Source: Granulicella sp. S190 (GTDB lineage Bacteria; Acidobacteriota; Terriglobia; Terriglobales; Acidobacteriaceae). Taken from it: 64,000 nt of DNA. Under the pieces are notes generated by a model, which searched no databases, had not been told where the DNA came from, and worked only from the letters and a program-made list of their open reading frames with translations. The stretch spans positions 87,083 to 151,082 of the forward strand of contig NZ_LMUD01000008.1 of assembly GCF_009766095.1 (NCBI RefSeq). The letters run 5' to 3'. The position numbers and the translations under genes are program-made. Below, one piece after another: positions 63,103 to 64,000 of this stretch (the stretch's first letter is position 1; every line of letters begins with the position of its first letter).

Positions 63103-63888
63103 ATGACCGTAGTAAATTTTGATCCAACCCGCAACAACGATGATCTTCAGGAAGAAGAGTCTACCCCTGGTGCGGGAATCCGTGTTGTTTTGGCAGACTC
63201 TCAGGCCATCTACAGAGTAGGAATGAAGAAGGTCTTTGCCCTTGAAGACGATATCCGTGTCGTCGCTCAGGTAGAGACCCTCCAAAATCTTTACGCAGCT
63301 CTCCAGCGCTACCCCACCGACGTCGTCCTGCTCGAAGGCCAGCTCATCTCCGGTACCATCGACGCGATCCCCGAGCTCGTTCGCCAGGCCCCCGAAGCCA
63401 AACTCATCGTTCAGGTCACGGAGACCGATGAGTCTAACACCGTCGAGCTCTATCGCCGCGGTGTTCGCGGAGTCGTGCCCCGCTCCATCTCCCCCGATCT
63501 GCTGGTAAAGTGCGTCCGCAAGATCGCCGAAGGAGAGACCTGGATCGACAATCAGTCCATCAGCTGGGTCATCGAAGCCTATCGCTCCCAGGCCACCAGC
63601 CTCACCGACCCCAAGGTCCAGCCCAAGCTCTCCAAAAAAGAGCTCGCCATCATCAGCTGCATCACTCGCGGCATGCGCAACAAAGAGATCGCCTACCAGA
63701 TCGGCACCACCGAGCAGGTCATCAAGAACTACCTGCGCAAGGTCTACGACAAGCTGGGAGTCTCCGACCGTCTGGAGCTGGCCCTCTATTGCTTGCATCA
63801 TGAGCTGCTGAAGAAGTATCTGGTAGATACCGATATCCCGATGGCCTCCCACAACGAGCCGTCGCAGCCTCTTCGCGCCAAAATGTAA
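63103..63888 (+). CDS. LuxR/NarL-type regulator with Glu at the receiver phosphorylation site
   Basis: The 261-residue protein has an extra N-terminal ~25 residues, a receiver (RVVLADSQAIYRVGMKKVF, TDVVLLEGQLIS) and a LuxR HTH (LSKKELAIISCITRGMRNKEIAYQIGTTEQVIKNYLRKVYDKLGVSDRLELALY). The normal phosphoacceptor Asp is Glu78, a change that can mimic the phosphorylated state. It is a clear relative of the regulator at 53652-54308, sharing the motif EQVIKNYLRxxYDKxGVSDRLELAL. With the PilZ gene it could link c-di-GMP to gene control. Confidence 0.88.
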   Translation: MTVVNFDPTRNNDDLQEEESTPGAGIRVVLADSQAIYRVGMKKVFALEDDIRVVAQVETLQNLYAALQRYPTDVVLLEGQLISGTIDAIPELVRQAPEAKLIVQVTETDESNTVELYRRGVRGVVPRSISPDLLVKCVRKIAEGETWIDNQSISWVIEAYRSQATSLTDPKVQPKLSKKELAIISCITRGMRNKEIAYQIGTTEQVIKNYLRKVYDKLGVSDRLELALYCLHHELLKKYLVDTDIPMASHNEPSQPLRAKM

Positions 63889-63993
63889 GCGCTCCCTAAC
63901 CGAGAAGCCGACTAATGAGATGGTCCGCCGCTTGATTCTCCTGCATGAGCAGGAAGATCGTAGAAGCAGCTTGTGACAAGGAGGATCATCGCT

Positions 63994-64000
63994 ATGCAGA
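63994..64000 (+). CDS. Start of a gene cut by the right edge
   Basis: An ATG at 63994 follows a strong AAGGAGGA (63978-63985) at normal spacing, so a gene very likely starts here. Only two codons are in view and its product cannot be told. Confidence 0.55.

Noticed and set aside
1..64000. CRISPR array, prophage, insertion sequence or integron
   Set aside because: I saw no regularly spaced repeats, transposase, integrase or phage structural genes on either strand.

Overview
This window looks like part of a chromosome from a free-living member of the Acidobacteriota, probably family Acidobacteriaceae (the Terriglobus, Granulicella and Edaphobacter group). That placement is an inference. It rests on the gene mix (bacillithiol synthesis, a class D sortase in an otherwise Gram-negative-looking gene set, plant-polysaccharide enzymes, a combined exopolysaccharide enzyme), the moderately high GC, and GT-rich and hairpin intergenic repeats of a style I associate with that family. 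I see no phage, transposase, CRISPR array, plasmid gene or rRNA. There is one tRNA, tRNA-Arg(ACG).

Layout. 1-11.5 kb: housekeeping genes (rarA, an rRNA/tRNA methylase, the YrdC/Sua5 protein, a YdcF-type protein, a DUF92 membrane protein, a beta-propeller lipoprotein, an ECF sigma/anti-sigma pair, tlyA, an AsmA protein, nadK). 11.7-16.5 kb: a minus-strand iron-import operon with an Ftr1 permease fused to a DUF2318 domain, two FtsX-type permeases and an ATPase. 16.6-18 kb: an acetyltransferase, a VanZ protein and the tRNA. 18.2-25.7 kb: an L-arabinose module (araD, secreted GH51 arabinofuranosidase, araA, araB, LacI-type regulator) with two similar LacI-like palindromes. 25.7-27.5 kb: a RimI-like acetyltransferase and murA. 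27.8-30.7 kb: a compact operon of a secreted protein with an LPHTA sorting signal, a class D sortase and a membrane protein.

30.8-38.2 kb: murQ, lepB and a broken-up glycolytic cluster (tpiA, pgk, gap), with a nucleotidyltransferase pair plus RidA and a flavin-type protein lying between pgk and gap. 38.4-43.4 kb: a P-loop kinase, a three-gene quaternary-amine (betaine/choline) ABC importer, DUF1203, DinB, ribA. 43.4-50.2 kb: an orphan LytS-type kinase, bshA with a ChbG-type deacetylase, a GH3 glucosidase, a VOC protein and a small lipoprotein. 50.3-54.3 kb: a signalling locus with a cyclic-nucleotide-domain histidine kinase, a response-regulator/thioredoxin-reductase-like fusion, and a LuxR-type regulator whose receiver lacks the phosphoacceptor Asp. 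54.4-64 kb: a P5C dehydrogenase, an 1185-residue GH18-like/NodB/GT2 protein, a GT39-type transferase, an ATP-grasp-like orphan, a PilZ protein, a second LuxR-type regulator with Glu at the phosphorylation site, and the first codons of a gene that runs off the end.

The points most worth following are the self-contained sortase/substrate operon, the receiver/flavoprotein fusion with its kinase, the paired degenerate receivers, and a structured intergenic repeat (near 54.4 and 61.3 kb) whose two copies keep their stems through compensating base changes and, in one case, supply the end of a gene.
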